Positions 1-12,660 of a DNA stretch of 64,000 bases are shown piece after piece. The stretch is from contig CM067082.1 in NCBI GenBank assembly GCA_034008185.1, positions 7,610,984-7,674,983 of the forward strand, given 5' to 3'. Position 1 is the stretch's first letter. Each line of letters begins with the position of its first letter. Source of the DNA: Gorsachius magnificus (lineage: Eukaryota > Chordata > Aves > Pelecaniformes > Ardeidae). Position numbers and translations under genes: made by a program. The notes beneath the pieces were generated by a model that ran no database searches, was not told where the DNA came from, and worked only from the letters and a program-made list of their open reading frames with translations.

Positions 1-157
1 AAGAAATCTTTCCCAGACTTGGAAGATCTTAACTTATTTTGAAGCCATTTTCCATAATCAGGAACAGAAAGATGAGATGGCTTTTAGCATATACTCCTAT
101 ATTGTACATGTCTCTTATCTATTATCATTTATAGAGACTGGAGGTCACTCATGATAA
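1..157. other. Left flank, no gene seen
   Basis: AT-rich sequence with stops in all frames. Nothing recognisable before the LTR target duplication. Confidence 0.6.
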
Positions 158-162
158 GCTTT
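158..162. repeat. Target-site duplication, left copy (GCTTT)
   Basis: Identical to 752-756 on the other side of the LTR. Confidence 0.85.
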
Positions 163-751
163 TGTCCTGTTTTCAGCTGGGATAGAGTTAATTTTCTTCG
201 TAGTAGCTAGCATAGTGCTGTGTTTTGGATTTAGTACTAGAAGAATATTGATAACACACTGATGTTTTTAGTTGTTGCTAAGTAGTGCTCAGACTACTCA
301 AGGACTTTTTGAGCTTCTCCTGCTCAGCCAGGGGCATAACAAGCTGGGAGGGAGCACAGCACAGCTAGGACAGCTAACCCAAACTGACCAAAGAGCTATT
401 CCATACCATAGAACGTCATGCTTGGGGCGAGTGGGTCGGTTGGTCGGGGGGAGAGTGATGGCAGCTCGGGGAGAGTGATCGCTGCTCAGGACGGACTGGG
501 CATCAGTCAGTGGGTGGGGAGCAATTGCATTGTGTATCACTTGTTTTATATATTCTGTATATTTCTCTTACCATTATAATTATTATTATTATTGTTATTC
601 TTCTCTCTTATTAAACTGTCTCTATCTCAATCCAAGGGTCTTACTTTTTCCCCCCCCACCACCAATTCTCTCCACCATCCCACTGAGCGGGGGCATGGAG
701 TGAGCAAGCGGCTGCATGGTGCTTAGTTGCCAGCCAGGTTAAACCATGACA
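163..751 (+). mobile_element. Solo LTR of an avian endogenous retrovirus (ERVL-like)
   Basis: Starts TGTCCTG and ends AAACCATGACA, so it has the TG...CA ends of an LTR. The 5 bases before it (158-162, GCTTT) are repeated exactly after it (752-756), a target-site duplication of the size typical of ERVL-class elements. The left part matches, from memory, the abundant bird LTR that opens with a 'tagctgggatagagttaattttc'-like motif, and the right part its 'ttaaaccatgaca' end. A TATA-like stretch lies at 544-554 and an ATTAAA polyadenylation-type hexamer at 610-615, as expected for a promoter plus terminator unit. No gag, pol or env lies next to it and no second LTR follows, so it is a solo LTR left by recombination. 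The 68- and 80-codon frames inside are accidental. The class assignment is inferred from the duplication size and is less certain than the LTR call. Confidence 0.88.
544..615 (+). promoter_or_regulatory. LTR TATA-like box and ATTAAA signal
   Basis: TTTTATATATT at 544-554 followed by ATTAAA at 610-615. The fragment near 34.4 kb keeps the same ATTAAA at 34426-34431. Use as a live promoter is inferred only. Confidence 0.4.
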
Positions 752-756
752 GCTTT
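752..756. repeat. Target-site duplication, right copy (GCTTT)
   Basis: Identical to 158-162. It fixes both LTR borders to the base. Confidence 0.85.
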
Positions 757-1854
757 TCCCTTATATATTTCTGTACGTTGTGTATAACAAAATTGTCTTT
801 GACCTTGCTAAAGAATAAAATGTTTGGCCAACAATGCATTAAAGTACTTTAAATGTATTTTTAAACTGAATCAGCAACATTAATTGAATCTTCCAGGAGA
901 TCAATGAAGTATCAATTCCACAAATAATTTATATAACACCTTAAATGATCAGATAATGACTCCCACTAACAACAATTGCAAATGTGGGTGCTTGACCTCA
1001 TCACAATTTTGCTTTCCATGTGTCAGTGCTCCCCTCACTCCTCCCCCACTATTCAATCTGAACAGAAGTAAAGAATGTACAACTGGCTACAAGTCATCTT
1101 AGTGAAGACGACTCAATAAGCCACAATTTTGAATAAGGGCTAAGTACAATACTTTTTGTAGTACTAATCTTGGGAATGATCATGCTGAAGTTTTCTATAC
1201 CAAACAAGATATGTCCATGTCGTTCACAGCTCCAGGTTTTTTTGCTGCATTGAGCGCAATGCTCCCTGCTACTCTTCCAACAAATATATGATGATGCATA
1301 CATGGATCCGTGTTAGTAGGAGAGAAAAAAAAAAAAATCAAATTCTTCAATAAAGATTCTTTCTATAGGGTAAAAAAAGAACACAAACAAACAAAAAAAA
1401 CCACCAAACCAAGCAAAAAAACCTTCCTAATTTCAATTTCTCCTAGTTCTGGTGAGGATGGAGTTAATCAAGTGATGCTTTCCAAATCTCCTGATAAGCT
1501 TTCAAAAAGTAAAAATGACCCTGTTGCAAATTCTTCTTTCATCTTGCAAGTTATCGTTTCACTAAATTCCCTGTACCTAAGGGGTTTGGAAAAAGAAAAG
1601 TAGGCTACTTTACTTTGGTGTGTGATGCTAACTACTGCACATATCAGTGGTAAGCAATATAGAAAAACTCAGCTAATTAAATTAAGTACTAGATAATTTT
1701 CTCCGCAAAGATAGAAAACAACAGAGCAGATGTAACAGCACCACCTGAAAACTCTGAAGGGCTTCATTACATTTTTTTTTTTATGTCTGGATTACAATGT
1801 CTTATTTAGTTTTTCATCTATTGAGGAAATTCAAAGAAAATAAGCTCAGCTGGA
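757..1854. other. Gene-free AT-rich stretch
   Basis: No gene recognised. Contains an A-rich low-complexity tract at 1321-1425 (an A13 run, then AAAC/AAACC-type runs). The 97-codon frame at 1310-1603 is a by-product of this lysine-rich composition. Confidence 0.6.
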
Positions 1855-3270
1855 GGTATGGGAGTCAGCCCCACAGACAGAAGATCATGGAACAGATCCT
1901 ACTGGAAGATATGTCAAAATATATGGAAGACAGGGAAGTGATTAGAGATTGCACCCATTTTTAAAAACATTGCACTCACTTTTAAAAAAGAGTAGAAAGG
2001 AGGACCCTGGGAACTATCGACCTGTCAGCCTCACCTCTGTGCCTGGGAAGAACATGGAACAGATCCTCCTGGAAGACATGTCAAAACACATGGAAGATTA
2101 GAGACAGCCAGCATGGCTTCACCAAGGACAAATCATGCCTGACTAATCTTGTGGCCTTCTATGAGAGAGTGACTGTATCAGTGGACAAGGGAAGAGTTGT
2201 GGATGTAGTCTGCCTGGACTTCTGTAAGGCCTTTGATAGAGTTGCCCCAAAATATCCTTGCTGTTAAATTGGAGAGATATGGATTTAATAGACAGATGGA
2301 TAAGGAATTAGCTGGATGTCTGCATCCAAAGAGTTCAAACAGAAACTAGTAACCGGTTACCACTGAAGGGTTTGTATTGAGACGGATACTATCTAATACC
2401 TTCATCAGCAACATAGACAGTGGGATTGAGTGCACCTTCAGCAACTTCATCGATAACACCAAGCTGAGTGGTGCAGCTGATTTGCTTGAGGGAAGGGATG
2501 CCATCCAGAGGCACTTTAACAAGCTTAAGGACTGGGCTTATGAACCCCATGAAGTTCAAAAAAGTCAAAGGCAAGTTCCTACATGTGGGTCATGTGTCAC
2601 TTCAGGCTGGGTGATGAATGGATTGAGAGTAGCCCTGTGGAGAAGGACTTGGGATGTTGGATAAAAAGTTGGACATAAGCTGGAAATGTGTGCTTGCAGC
2701 CAGAAATCCAATCATATCCTGGACTGCATCAAAAGAAGCATGGCCAGCAGGTCAAGGGAGATGATTCTCCTCCTCTGCTCTCATGAGACCCCACCTGGTG
2801 CACTGCGTCCAGCTCAAGAAAGACATGGACATGATAGAAGTCCAGAGGAGACCACAAAAATTATTAGAAAGCTGGAACATCTTTCCTGTGAAGGAAGGCT
2901 GCAAGAATCGGGGTTGTTCATCCTGGAGAAGAGAAGGCTCCAGGAAGACCTTACTGTAGCTGTTCAATACTTAAAGAAAGACTGAGAGAGACTTTTTACC
3001 AGTGACAGCACAAGGAGCAGTGGTTTTAAACTGAAAGAGGGTAGATTTAGATTGGACATAAGGAAGAAATGTTTTTTTATGATGAGGGTGGTGAGACATT
3101 GGAACAGCTTGTCCAGAGAAGTTGTGGATGCCCCATCATAGGAAGTGTTCAAGGTCAGGTTAAACGGGGCTTTGAGCAACCTGATCTAGTGAAGGCTGCC
3201 ACTGCCCATGGCAAGGTAGTTGTACTAGACAATTTTTAAAGGTCCCTTCTGACCCAAACCATTCTATGAA
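1855..3270 (+). mobile_element. Decayed CR1 LINE, 5'-truncated (copy A)
   Basis: Plus-strand CR1 from the reverse-transcriptase (RT) fingers to the 3' tail. Readable pieces are the [13 protein letters not shown] motif near 2010-2035, the [12 protein letters not shown] motif A near 2215-2240, a motif C region in the frame starting at 2377, and the C-terminal SRSREMILLL and RLQE segments of the frame starting at 2686. The element ends with a CR1 3' tail (ATTCTATGA at 3261-3269). The catalytic FADD is changed to FIDN, and frameshifts and stops separate the pieces, so it is dead. A segment at 1881-1948 repeats 2049-2103, showing an internal rearrangement. It closely resembles copy G near 58 kb. 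Confidence 0.88.
1881..2103 (+). repeat. Internal duplication within CR1 copy A
   Basis: The motif ATGGAACAGATCCT followed by CTGGAAGA and ATGTCAAAA appears at about 1881-1948 and again at 2049-2103, 168 bases apart. In other CR1 copies this segment occurs once. The second copy lacks an 11-base piece (ACAGGGAAGTG) kept by the first. Confidence 0.75.
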
Positions 3271-6200
3271 GTTTAGCTTCAACAAATGGAGAGTGTATGC
3301 ACAATAGAAAAGACCGTTTGAACTGTATATCTACGTCACTTTTATCTGCTGCCGGTAACCCCTCAGAAAGCTGTATAAATTGATGGAACTGTAAATAGGA
3401 TGAGGAAGAGCAAAGGGTAAATAAAAAAAGACATAGAAAATAATATTTTTAGTCCTGTAATATTCTAGTCTAAAAGGATGTCACGTCTGGTCTTCTGTGC
3501 ATGACTGATTGCTTTGGGTCAGCCTGTCAAAGATATTTGGCACCCAATTAAATTTACAAATTAGGTGGGTACTGAAGGCTTATTAAGATCAACTGCAAAT
3601 CTCCTTAATATTTAAGACGTCTCCAAAAAGCCTGGCAGGTATCTATCTGCATAATAAGGAGCATAAGCAGCTTTGAAAAATATGCCATTAACCCATATCA
3701 GTATGTTGCTATAAAAAAGGTTTCAAGAGAATCAACAGCAGCCAGACATGGTCAAAGAGAACAACTAGTAATATGGAAGAGGTATACAGATCTTAAGGAA
3801 ACAGGGAGATGATAAGATATGATGACAGAAACAAAGCTCTGGCTGCTATTAAAAGAAAAATAAAGTGGGTTATTTTTTAATCTCTAATGATAAATAAACA
3901 AAAAAAGAGAAATATAATGTAAAAACTACTATATGTAAAGGTTGCTATACACAGAAATGTGCATCTTGTCTTGGAGCATGTTTGCCTCAAGATGTCTAAG
4001 ATAGAATTTCTCAGAGTAAAACAAACTTCATAGTTTTCACATACACAGCCATCATCACAAAATACATTTACATGGGTCCAAAAAAACCAAACCCAGAACA
4101 CAAACAAATAAAAACCCCTTTTGATATGTATAAACATTAGTCTTACAGCCTGCAAAAGCAATTACAGACTAATGGAGTTAAGGCAAATGTTCTTCTATGG
4201 TTGAATTACTTCATCTTTGTTGATGTTTCTTGTGCTTTGTTTACACAGATATTGGTATTCAACAATGACAGAGGCTAGATATGATCTTAATGGACCCTGT
4301 CCAGGCTGCTCCAGCACAGAAAATCTCATATTTACATGACCATTTGTGTTCTTCGTATATACAGTAACATGACTAGTGAAAGACCCAATGTAAGGATGAG
4401 TAAAGTCCTGGCTAAGCAGTGTTCATTGGATAGAGGGGTGGAGGGGGAAGCAGAATGTAACATACATCTTGTCATGGGAGAATAGATGCAAAGACAATAT
4501 TTACACTAAGATCAATCAAGAGTTATCATCATTGACTTGAATGATCCTCAAATGCCTGAGGTTGGGACCATCTTCCTGAAAGATGATGTCGACCTGGCTT
4601 TGGGCAAGTGATTTACTACCTTTGTACTTCAGTTATTCTAAGTATAAACTATTCAGAGCACATGTATCCTTCTTCTATCCCCAGTGCAGCCACATGGTGA
4701 AATTCAGCCCACTGTGGCTCCCTGGGTTTCCTCTCTCTTTTTGCTCACTGGTACAGTGCACCATTCACTTCAACAGTGTTAATTCTCCTACCTTTTTTCT
4801 GTCCATCACAGTTTCTTCCCATTTGTCATCTGCTGCCTAATTCCACCTTAAGTCCTGCTACGTAAATACTTTCCCCTTCTTCTAAGAAAAACCTGAAAAA
4901 GAGAATAAAAAATAAAAAAAGAGAGGGCACCTTACATTATTGATCCTAGTCTCCCATTCTACAATAACCACTTTAGTCCCTCCCTAGGGCAGCACAGACA
5001 AGAGCAGATTTTTCCCTAGTTACTCGAAGCTGAACGCATCACCATAAACCTCACATTGCCTCAGTTTGGGCCACCTAACATAGATATAGTCTACAGGGCG
5101 AGCATGTGTGTTGGTAAATCCAGTGCGAAATCAGTATTGAACATGACTTAATAAATCAAGCATTTTCCTGTCTTTTACAGGAGAAAGGTTGTGAACTAGC
5201 AGTAGTTTTTCTTGCAACAGATTTAATCATTCAGGAAAAGTAATTTTGATAACAGTGTCAAGATTTCTTGCAATGACATCAGCCCAATTTATAATTTCAT
5301 GTTAAAGCTAGTTAGATTGCTTACATTCATAGCATTTTCAATTAACATCCCAGCTCTCAAAAGCATCTTACCCTTGTTCTTTTACCTGAATTTACCAGAG
5401 ATTTCTAATCCACCTTCATCTAAGCAACAATGAAACTTTGCTCTATTTAACCTCTCTACTTTCCTGTTATTTCTCGAAGTCCTGCAATTAAGGTATTTTT
5501 CTACTTCTACTCTGGCTGCAGTGCATAGTTGAACACCTGTTTCACTTCCCCCAGGTGTTTCCATGTCAGTGACTGGCAAAGCAATCTCCAGCTGCACAGA
5601 GATCCTTAATGCAGAAGCATTTGCTCTTCAGCTCTAAGGGCAGTAGCTGAAATAGATGGACATTATTTTCAAGTTCTTCTACAGAGGATTCCCAGAAATA
5701 CCTGTATTTGCTCCATGACACTAACTAGAGAAAGCTCAAAAGAAAATCCACCAGCAACAATTTCTACAGCAGGCCATTTAGAAATCTTGTTTTCATTAAT
5801 GTAACTTCAATTCAGGCTGTCTGAGAATGTGGAAGCCACTCACATTTGAGCTGCAATTGCACAAAAAAATCCGTACTATCCCTTCTTTAAAATGAGGGGT
5901 CACAGCAGATGTTTTCAAGAGAACTATCAGATGGTGTGTAAATTCTGGTTTGATTTACAGATCTTCTTGCTGGCACAGTGTATCAGGCATTACCTTCAGT
6001 TATTCCTGCACAATACTTAAGTGCAATAAAGCCTAATCCAAAGGAAAAAAAAACAACAAACCTTCCAGGACTTCAAAGCTTTTTCACTGTCATGATAAAA
6101 TGTAATATCCAGCTTTTACTCACTCCAAATCATTACAATCCAACAAGTGACACAGGGAAAAAGCAAGACAGACAAATATTTGGAGAAGAATAATGTCTTA

Positions 6201-8280
6201 TTACAGTAGTAGAAAGATTTTCACTGCCTGTTCCTTTGTCCTTTCTAGAAATACATCTCCCAATCCTGACATCATGTATTTGTACTGAGTCATCTGAAGA
6301 CTGAGGTCCCGGCTGTAACATATAGACACAGACACAAGTATTATGGGAAAGCTTGAAGCATTACCAGTGAAGTCCCATGGAGTACTGTAGTAGCTCAAAA
6401 ACTACTGTAATTCTTAGACCTTCTGCACAGATCTTTGGTTGGTTGTTTTTGTTTATTCTATTTCTATGAAAATTACCCAATAATGTCTCTTTTCAAGGTT
6501 TTTAGTAGGCCAGATGGTGTAGAAATGATGCAAAGTGTTAACCAATAGATATTCATGCCTGATTCTTTCTCTGAGCCTCAGCTCTAGAATATTTAGCAAG
6601 GAACCCCCAAACATAAATTCATAGTAGGAATCACTGGGAGAAGAAAAGATAGCCCCTGGGAAAAACAGCCTGATGTCAAGGAAATAGTAGGCCCGGATTT
6701 TATCTGTTGTGTGGCAAAATCTCTTCATTGATGGAAACTACTTATGTTTATTTCTTTCCCCCAGTAGTCAACATCCAATCTAAGCCCGAAGATGAGATGT
6801 TTTTCCCTCTACCTCAGTAGAGAGAGTGAAATCCCTTTCCTGCTCTTGGATAGATAATGTGATGTTCTGCACTGGAAAAAAAATTAACGGATGAGAAAAT
6901 TTAGACAAGTGTGATAAAGACAAGCTGCTTCATTCTTCTTTTGGTGATAGCACCACTCTGCAAGCCTTCCCATAGCTGCTGAGTGAGCATCTATATCAGC
7001 AGTATCAAACTAGGACAGAGGGATTTTCCCTAAACATTTCTTAACAAGCCCGTGTGTAATTAAGCTTATATTCTTTCTTTTGTCAAAATTAATGCTTGGT
7101 GGAAACTGAGAACATTCCAGCTTCTACAAATCCGGAGCTAAGCTTCATGGAGTCAAGAGTAGCAGATTGCCTCAACAAAGGAATGTCACTGTTGGACAGA
7201 AGGTCTGGTCCTCATAATTCTCATTCCACAGACAATTCCAACCAAGGTCATGTTCACAGTGACCATTTACTAAGTGAACAAAGTGAATGAAACTGGACTT
7301 TGGGGGGGTTCTACCTCAGTGGCAGGTTAGCTTGTCCCTTCAGTGGCTTTCAATTCCTTCCACTGAAATTAATGCCATAATAAAATCAGAACCGTCTCTC
7401 CTCATCTTTAATAACAGGGCATCAGTCCCAGGCGGTTTCATATTTTGAGTTTCTTTTACATATATTCCTTAAAAAAGCACTGAATGTCAGATTTTTATTT
7501 AATTATTTACTTACTTGTGCCTCAGGAGACCACACCTTATTTGCAATTCCTTTCTGGTCCACTCAGGCATGCTGGCAAATGGGTAGTCCGAATGCATAGA
7601 GCAAAGGTCAATGAAACATCTGCTTTCCTGGTCTTGTTATTACCAGTATGCTCTTTTCCAGCCGCTGTTGTTCTGGAAATCTTTCAAGCATATAATGGGT
7701 AAAGTTCCTTCATATCTGAACCTTCAGCTCTGGCTGACACCACAGTAATTTGTTTCCCATAGCAACTCATTCGGGATTCTTGACCTTGATGGAATGGCTA
7801 ATGTGGCCACTCCTAACTCAGCTTCAGCACCATGGAGAGATTGCAAGTAAACCATGACAAGTGTATTTGTTTTACAGCCTCATTTTGTGTTTGGTGCCTT
7901 TATTTTATTAACCCTGGTGTGCTCTGTTTCAGCAGTAGTGCCCCATAGCAAGAGCTTCCTCACAGATTTCTTAGTTTCAAAAAGCTATATACTTCAGTGG
8001 CTTGTAATAGGTTGATATAAAATCACACATAGCACTCAGAGCACCTGTGTTTTCTGAAAGAAAGTGGGATGGCGTCAAAAGTGTTTCTGCTTTAATTCAA
8101 ACATCTCTGATGAGTTCCCTATGAACAGGATTGCTGACTTTTCAGAGCAAGAGATGAGCAATTCCAGCAGAGACACTTGAATGTAAGTATTTCTGAAGAT
8201 GGGCATAGCGGTAAGGCAGTCAGATGAAGTTCACATTCTCTGTTATTCCTTCATAAGAAATTGTAGAAAATATATAACTG
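3271..8280. other. Long gene-free stretch
   Basis: About 5 kb of AT-rich, stop-rich sequence. The frames in it are 60-94 codons and match nothing I know. No transposon signature was recognised. The 85-codon frame at 4583-4840 and the 71-codon frame at 5382-5597 look like chance. Confidence 0.55.
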
Positions 8281-8345
8281 AGTGAGCAGTTCCTTAGCAC
8301 CTTAAGTATCAATGCAAATTTGCCATTGACTTCAATAACCTGTAA
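8281..8345 (-). repeat. Possible ancient amniote repeat trace
   Basis: On the minus strand this reads TTGAAGTCAATGGCAAA, a phrase I associate with old interspersed repeats shared by birds, crocodiles and turtles. Too short and decayed to name the family. Confidence 0.25.
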
Positions 8346-8784
8346 TTTTAATAATGCATTGTTTACTTTAACATTCCCACCCCCCCTTTTTTTTAGTAGA
8401 TAATGTTTTGTGGATATGTAAAAAATATATGTTTATGAGCAAAACATCCATTTTTTTTCCTGAAGAACTAGAGCAATGGAAAATTGAAAGAAAAAAATAT
8501 TTTGCCAGAAGATCAGAAATTTTCCATTTAGAAATGCTCTAAGTCAACTTATGAGACAATCAGTCCATTAGGCTCCAGCTCCTGATGTCAGTGGAACCGA
8601 TTACCTGTTTAAGTAAAGTACCCATAAGATAGAGATAATAATTTAATAGATGATGACACCTTAGATGAAAGGAAACATCAGAATATCATGGAGCTTGGCC
8701 CACAGAGAGGAACAGGATATATAAGGTATCAGGTTTTTAACTTCTTTAAAGCACAGGGGAAGCATTAGTAGATTTAATAATTAT

Positions 8785-8856
8785 AAAAAAAAAAAAAAAA
8801 ACAAAAACCCACAGATTTTTCTTATCAAGATGTTGTTGAAAAAGAGGGGGGGGGGG
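8785..8856. repeat. Homopolymer pair: A17 then G11
   Basis: An A17 run at 8785-8801 and a G11 run at 8846-8856, 44 bases apart. No flanking direct repeat was found, so the A-run is not supported as a retrocopy tail. Confidence 0.8.
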
Positions 8857-11800
8857 AATATAATTGAAAATACTTCTAACATTACTTGTTCAATTACTTA
8901 ATTTGGAAAGAACTTGTATATTAAGCTGATTATAAAGAAAAATGTTTTTCTGATTTAAAAGGAGAGAGAATGGATGTTTGCATTTATATGTGTGACAGGG
9001 AACATATTTCCTCTTTAGAGGTGCACCGGGATTTAGTGACAGAAAGGGGAATTTGTGAATGTCAGGGCTGACTGAATCCCAGGTCCTGTGTTAATGGACC
9101 ATGAGTTTATTGGTGGTTAAACACTGATTCATGCAACTGTTTTCACTATGCAATCCTTAATTTCATTTTGAATGAAAAGTGATTGTGAAAACAAAACCAC
9201 ACCAAAACAGAAAGAAAAAAACGAACAAAAACTCAAGCCATCATGCAATATCCATACCCATAGGAAAAAAAAAACCATTGAGTGGCCTGTGAACAGTAAT
9301 CATACTATAAACTACAGGCAGAACAGCTGGAATGAGAAATCAATAATTCAGCTAAAAAGGACAATGTGCAATAATTAAATTATGAGTAATTAATATAGGA
9401 TAACTTACATCTTATGAGCCTGCACTTTGAGAAATGCTATGACTCTGCAAACAAAGCAGCAGCAAGGTTTCCTGGGTCTTCCCTGTGCCATTGTTTAGCA
9501 AACAAAATATTCTCTGAGAGTACAGAGCTTTCTGCCTACACAGCTAAGATGCCTACCCACCCACGTTTTTAAAGATGACTTGCAAGTAGAATAACAAAAA
9601 TTCCATCATTCCATCTTTCAAAGAATATTTATTTAGTACCTTTCAGTCCAGAGGAATTAACATTCTTTATATAAAATCATGTTAGAAATGAGTCTGACCT
9701 TACACCATGGTAAAACAGGAGTAATGTCTTTAAAATCTGAACAACCTAGGGCAGAATCAGCCCTTGCATTTCCATATTGACAGATGTTGATCAAAGACAA
9801 GAATTAATGTTTTTCTCCTGTACACTGTAAACTAGGAACTCTTAAATCAAGATAAAAAGGTGAAGATGATTTTAAGATGCTGGGTTGTTTTTTTTTCAAC
9901 ATCCTAGACTTCATACAGTTAGCAAATTAAAGCACGTATATGAAAAGTTTTGGGTGTAACTTCTGTTTTTTACAAACGTATGCAGTCAGGCTCTAAGTAT
10001 TATGGTCTCTTCCTTAAAAAAGATAACAAACAGACCCAAGAAGAGTCAAAAATGCGTCCAAAATTTCCAAGGAGTTATTAGAGATGAGACTAAGCTCATT
10101 AGTCGTATCCTTGCCTTCTGGCCAACGGGTTTACCAAGGCCAGTTTCAGCAGAAGACTTGAGGTGTAACTCCCCATACCTCCAGCCATGTCAAATGGAAA
10201 GTCAAAGCAACTGCTTCACTTGCATCTGTCTCTGTCTTGAACTGAGGCTCCATCTCATCTTTCTTTCAAACAGTGAGGCAGATATTTGTACAGATTTTCT
10301 GAATCTACAAATAAAGTCTGGAAGCCTCTACTCTGGTAGTGCAACATTATGCAAAAAGAAGGGTTTTTTTGTAACCAGAAGGATAGCGAAGGTCCCTATC
10401 AGCCTTTCAATCTGTGAAAGCAAAATACGCTTTAAGATGGAGCTCAGAAACTTCAGGAGGAGTGTAGTGTACTGCCCCCATAATAGACTTTTGATGTTAT
10501 TGTATGGAAGTCCCTGTATCCTTAAATTATCTTATTAGTGTGGTATTATGGCCATAGTAATTGATCTGGTTTGAGACTGTTAGTAAAACAAACACTGATC
10601 CAGATTATTTATCGACTAATAATATCAGACATGGACAAAGGAGTGAATTTATTGTGGATGGCTTACAATAACCTAGATAATATTAGGGTGTATAGCATCA
10701 GGTAAGCAGAGTTTGCTCAATAACCCATCTCATCATTATTGTGGTAGTGGCTGTATGTACCTAGAGGCAACTGAGTCACAGTCTTGTGAAGGTGCTGTAA
10801 GGGAGGACCAGATGCACACAAAAAGATGCTGTCCTTGTATAAAAGAATATTCTAAAGAAGCTCAGCTCCCATCTCCAGTCTTGCTTACAGGGCCTGAGTG
10901 TGCTAAAGACTTACAGACACTGTCTTTTAATGTTACCTTGGAGCAGTCAGGGACATTGCTGGAAACCTGTCTCTGCCTGCAAGGAATTGGTAGTATATAA
11001 AATGTGTCTGAAGTTCTAGAGGCAAAGAGAAAAGAGAAAGGGATAAATGGTTGACTCAAGGACACAGTTAAAATCAGTAGCAGAAAAAGAAAAAATTCTG
11101 TCTCCTAACTTCCATTCAAATGCCTTGACAACCTGACTGTACTGCTCCTCTATCACTCTTTCTGCAGAAAAGTACATGTGATGTACTGATTCATCAAGTG
11201 TATTAATTATCCTGAGTCTGAACTGAGCCAATGCTTGAGTTTCCTAATTGAAATCCTATTCTGAAAAAGGAGGAGACTTTTGCTTTGGCCTTTATTTTGT
11301 ACTACACACCCCTGATTACTATTACTTCCCCATTACAACTGATCCTAAAAGAAAAAAAAACAAAACAAACAGCCAAACAGAAATTTGTTTCCTCATTCTT
11401 TTCTGGAGTCACAAGGCTACTGAGGATAAGGGAGGGATGCTGTCTTTTATACTCACAGAAAATCTTATAGCACTGCTAGCTTAACTGGGCACAAACTCTT
11501 TCACGAAATGATGCCACATGGAAACATATGCATATGTTCTGAAAAGCACCATGTTATTTACACAGTTCAAGTGGGTGCAGGTGAGAATTAAACAAACATC
11601 AGCTCTAAGCAGCTTCTCAGCTTTTCATACAGTTAGCAGATTGGCCTGTGGCGTACAGAAAAGGCTATTGTTGCTTTTTAATCTCCTTTCAGTGTAGGGA
11701 GCTACTGTTCTCTCTACTGCACTGATAACACATAAATTGCTTATCCTCCAAAGCAGCCTTCACCTGACCACCGACTGCACTCCGCTCTTGCCAGGCTCCT

Positions 11801-12079
11801 GATAATCTCTTCCCACTTCTTTTTCAGTCTGTGCTGCGTTTAGCTTGAGGGATTTCTGTGGCCCCATACAGCACTAGAATTAAAAAGGTCCTTTTTCCTT
11901 TTTCTTCTTTCATTCCCACCCCCCGCCCCGCTTTCCTGTCTGTCTGTGAGATGAAAATCCATTGGTGGGGGAAAGGAAGGAAAATGTGGTGATGCTGCTA
12001 GCATGCCAAGTAAAACTCCAATGCCAAATCATGTTGTGAGGTTTCACATGTGCTGTGAAATAATTAGAGGTCACAAAGA
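8857..12079. other. Gene-free AT-rich stretch with one longish open frame
   Basis: No gene recognised. An A-rich tract lies at 9179-9260. The only longer frame is at 10002-10538, listed separately. C-rich patches appear at 11919-11935 and 12214-12236. Confidence 0.5.
10002..10538 (+). other. Unassigned 178-codon open frame
   Basis: The longest open frame in the window that lies outside a recognised transposon. The start is the first ATG of the frame. The product would be 178 residues, basic at the start (KKITNRPKKSQK) and cysteine-rich in the middle (NCFTCICLCLEL), with no signal peptide, clear membrane span or domain that I know. A stop follows directly and no neighbouring frame continues it as an exon chain. 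By base composition a frame this long is somewhat unlikely but not startling across six frames of 64 kb. I treat it as probably non-coding. Confidence 0.15.
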
Positions 12080-12116
12080 GGGGGCCAGATTCTCAGTTGT
12101 GTAACATGGCAATTTC
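12080..12116 (+). repeat. Possible ancient amniote repeat trace
   Basis: GGGCCAGATTCTCAGTTGTG resembles the 'ggccagattctcagctggtgtaaa' phrase of an old repeat found in many reptile and bird introns. The family cannot be named from this length. Confidence 0.25.
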
Positions 12117-12270
12117 TCAAAATCCGCCCCACGGCTCCTCGCTTGTCCAGCTGAAGTTATCTGGCAACAGCTAATATTTAACTTTCTGAAAATAAAGCAT
12201 GTATTCTGTCTCTCCCCCTGCCCCCCACCCCCGCCCGGAGTTAGATCACTATCAGATGTAAATTCTCTAC

Positions 12271-12660
12271 CAAGGTTTTGGTAGCAGAGGGGCTACAGGG
12301 CTGGGAAGCTTCCCCCATGTCCGACAGAGCCAATGTCAGCCGGCTCCAAGAGGGACCCGCCGCTGGCCAAGGCCAAGCCCACCAGCGATAGTGGTAGCAC
12401 CTCTGAGATAACATTTCAAAGAAAGATGGTGGGGCAGGGGGGAGTGTGCAATTGCAGTTGGACAGAAGAGTGAGGATATGTGAGAGAAAACAGCCCTGCA
12501 GACCCCCAGGCCAGTGCAGCAGGAGGGGCAGGAGATGCTCCAGGCACTGGAGCAGAGATTCCCCTGCAGCCCCCAGTGTTATATTTTCTCTCCCCTATCC
12601 TGCTGAGGACAGGAGTGATAGAGTGGCTTTGGTGGGCACCTGGCATCCAGCCAGGGTCAA
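12271..12660 (+). mobile_element. Internally deleted retroviral LTR
   Basis: Shares long blocks with the LTR at 18288-19102: GGTTTTGGTAGC, GGAAGCTTCCCCC, CGACAGAGCCAATG, CAAGGCCAAGCCCA, the GAGCAGAGATTCCCCT block, and the right-hand block ending GGCATCCAGCCAGGGTCAA. Relative to that copy, the middle (a run of purine/CCC-rich repeats plus the polypurine and TAATAAATCA part) is missing, with the junction near 12575. The first bases of the canonical left end are also lost, and the terminal CCCAACACA is absent. Frames of 155, 76 and 98 codons across it are composition effects. Confidence 0.8.

Noticed and set aside
7847..7858. TAAACCATGACA, identical to the end of the LTR family at 163-751
   Set aside because: No LTR sequence upstream; a 12-base coincidence.
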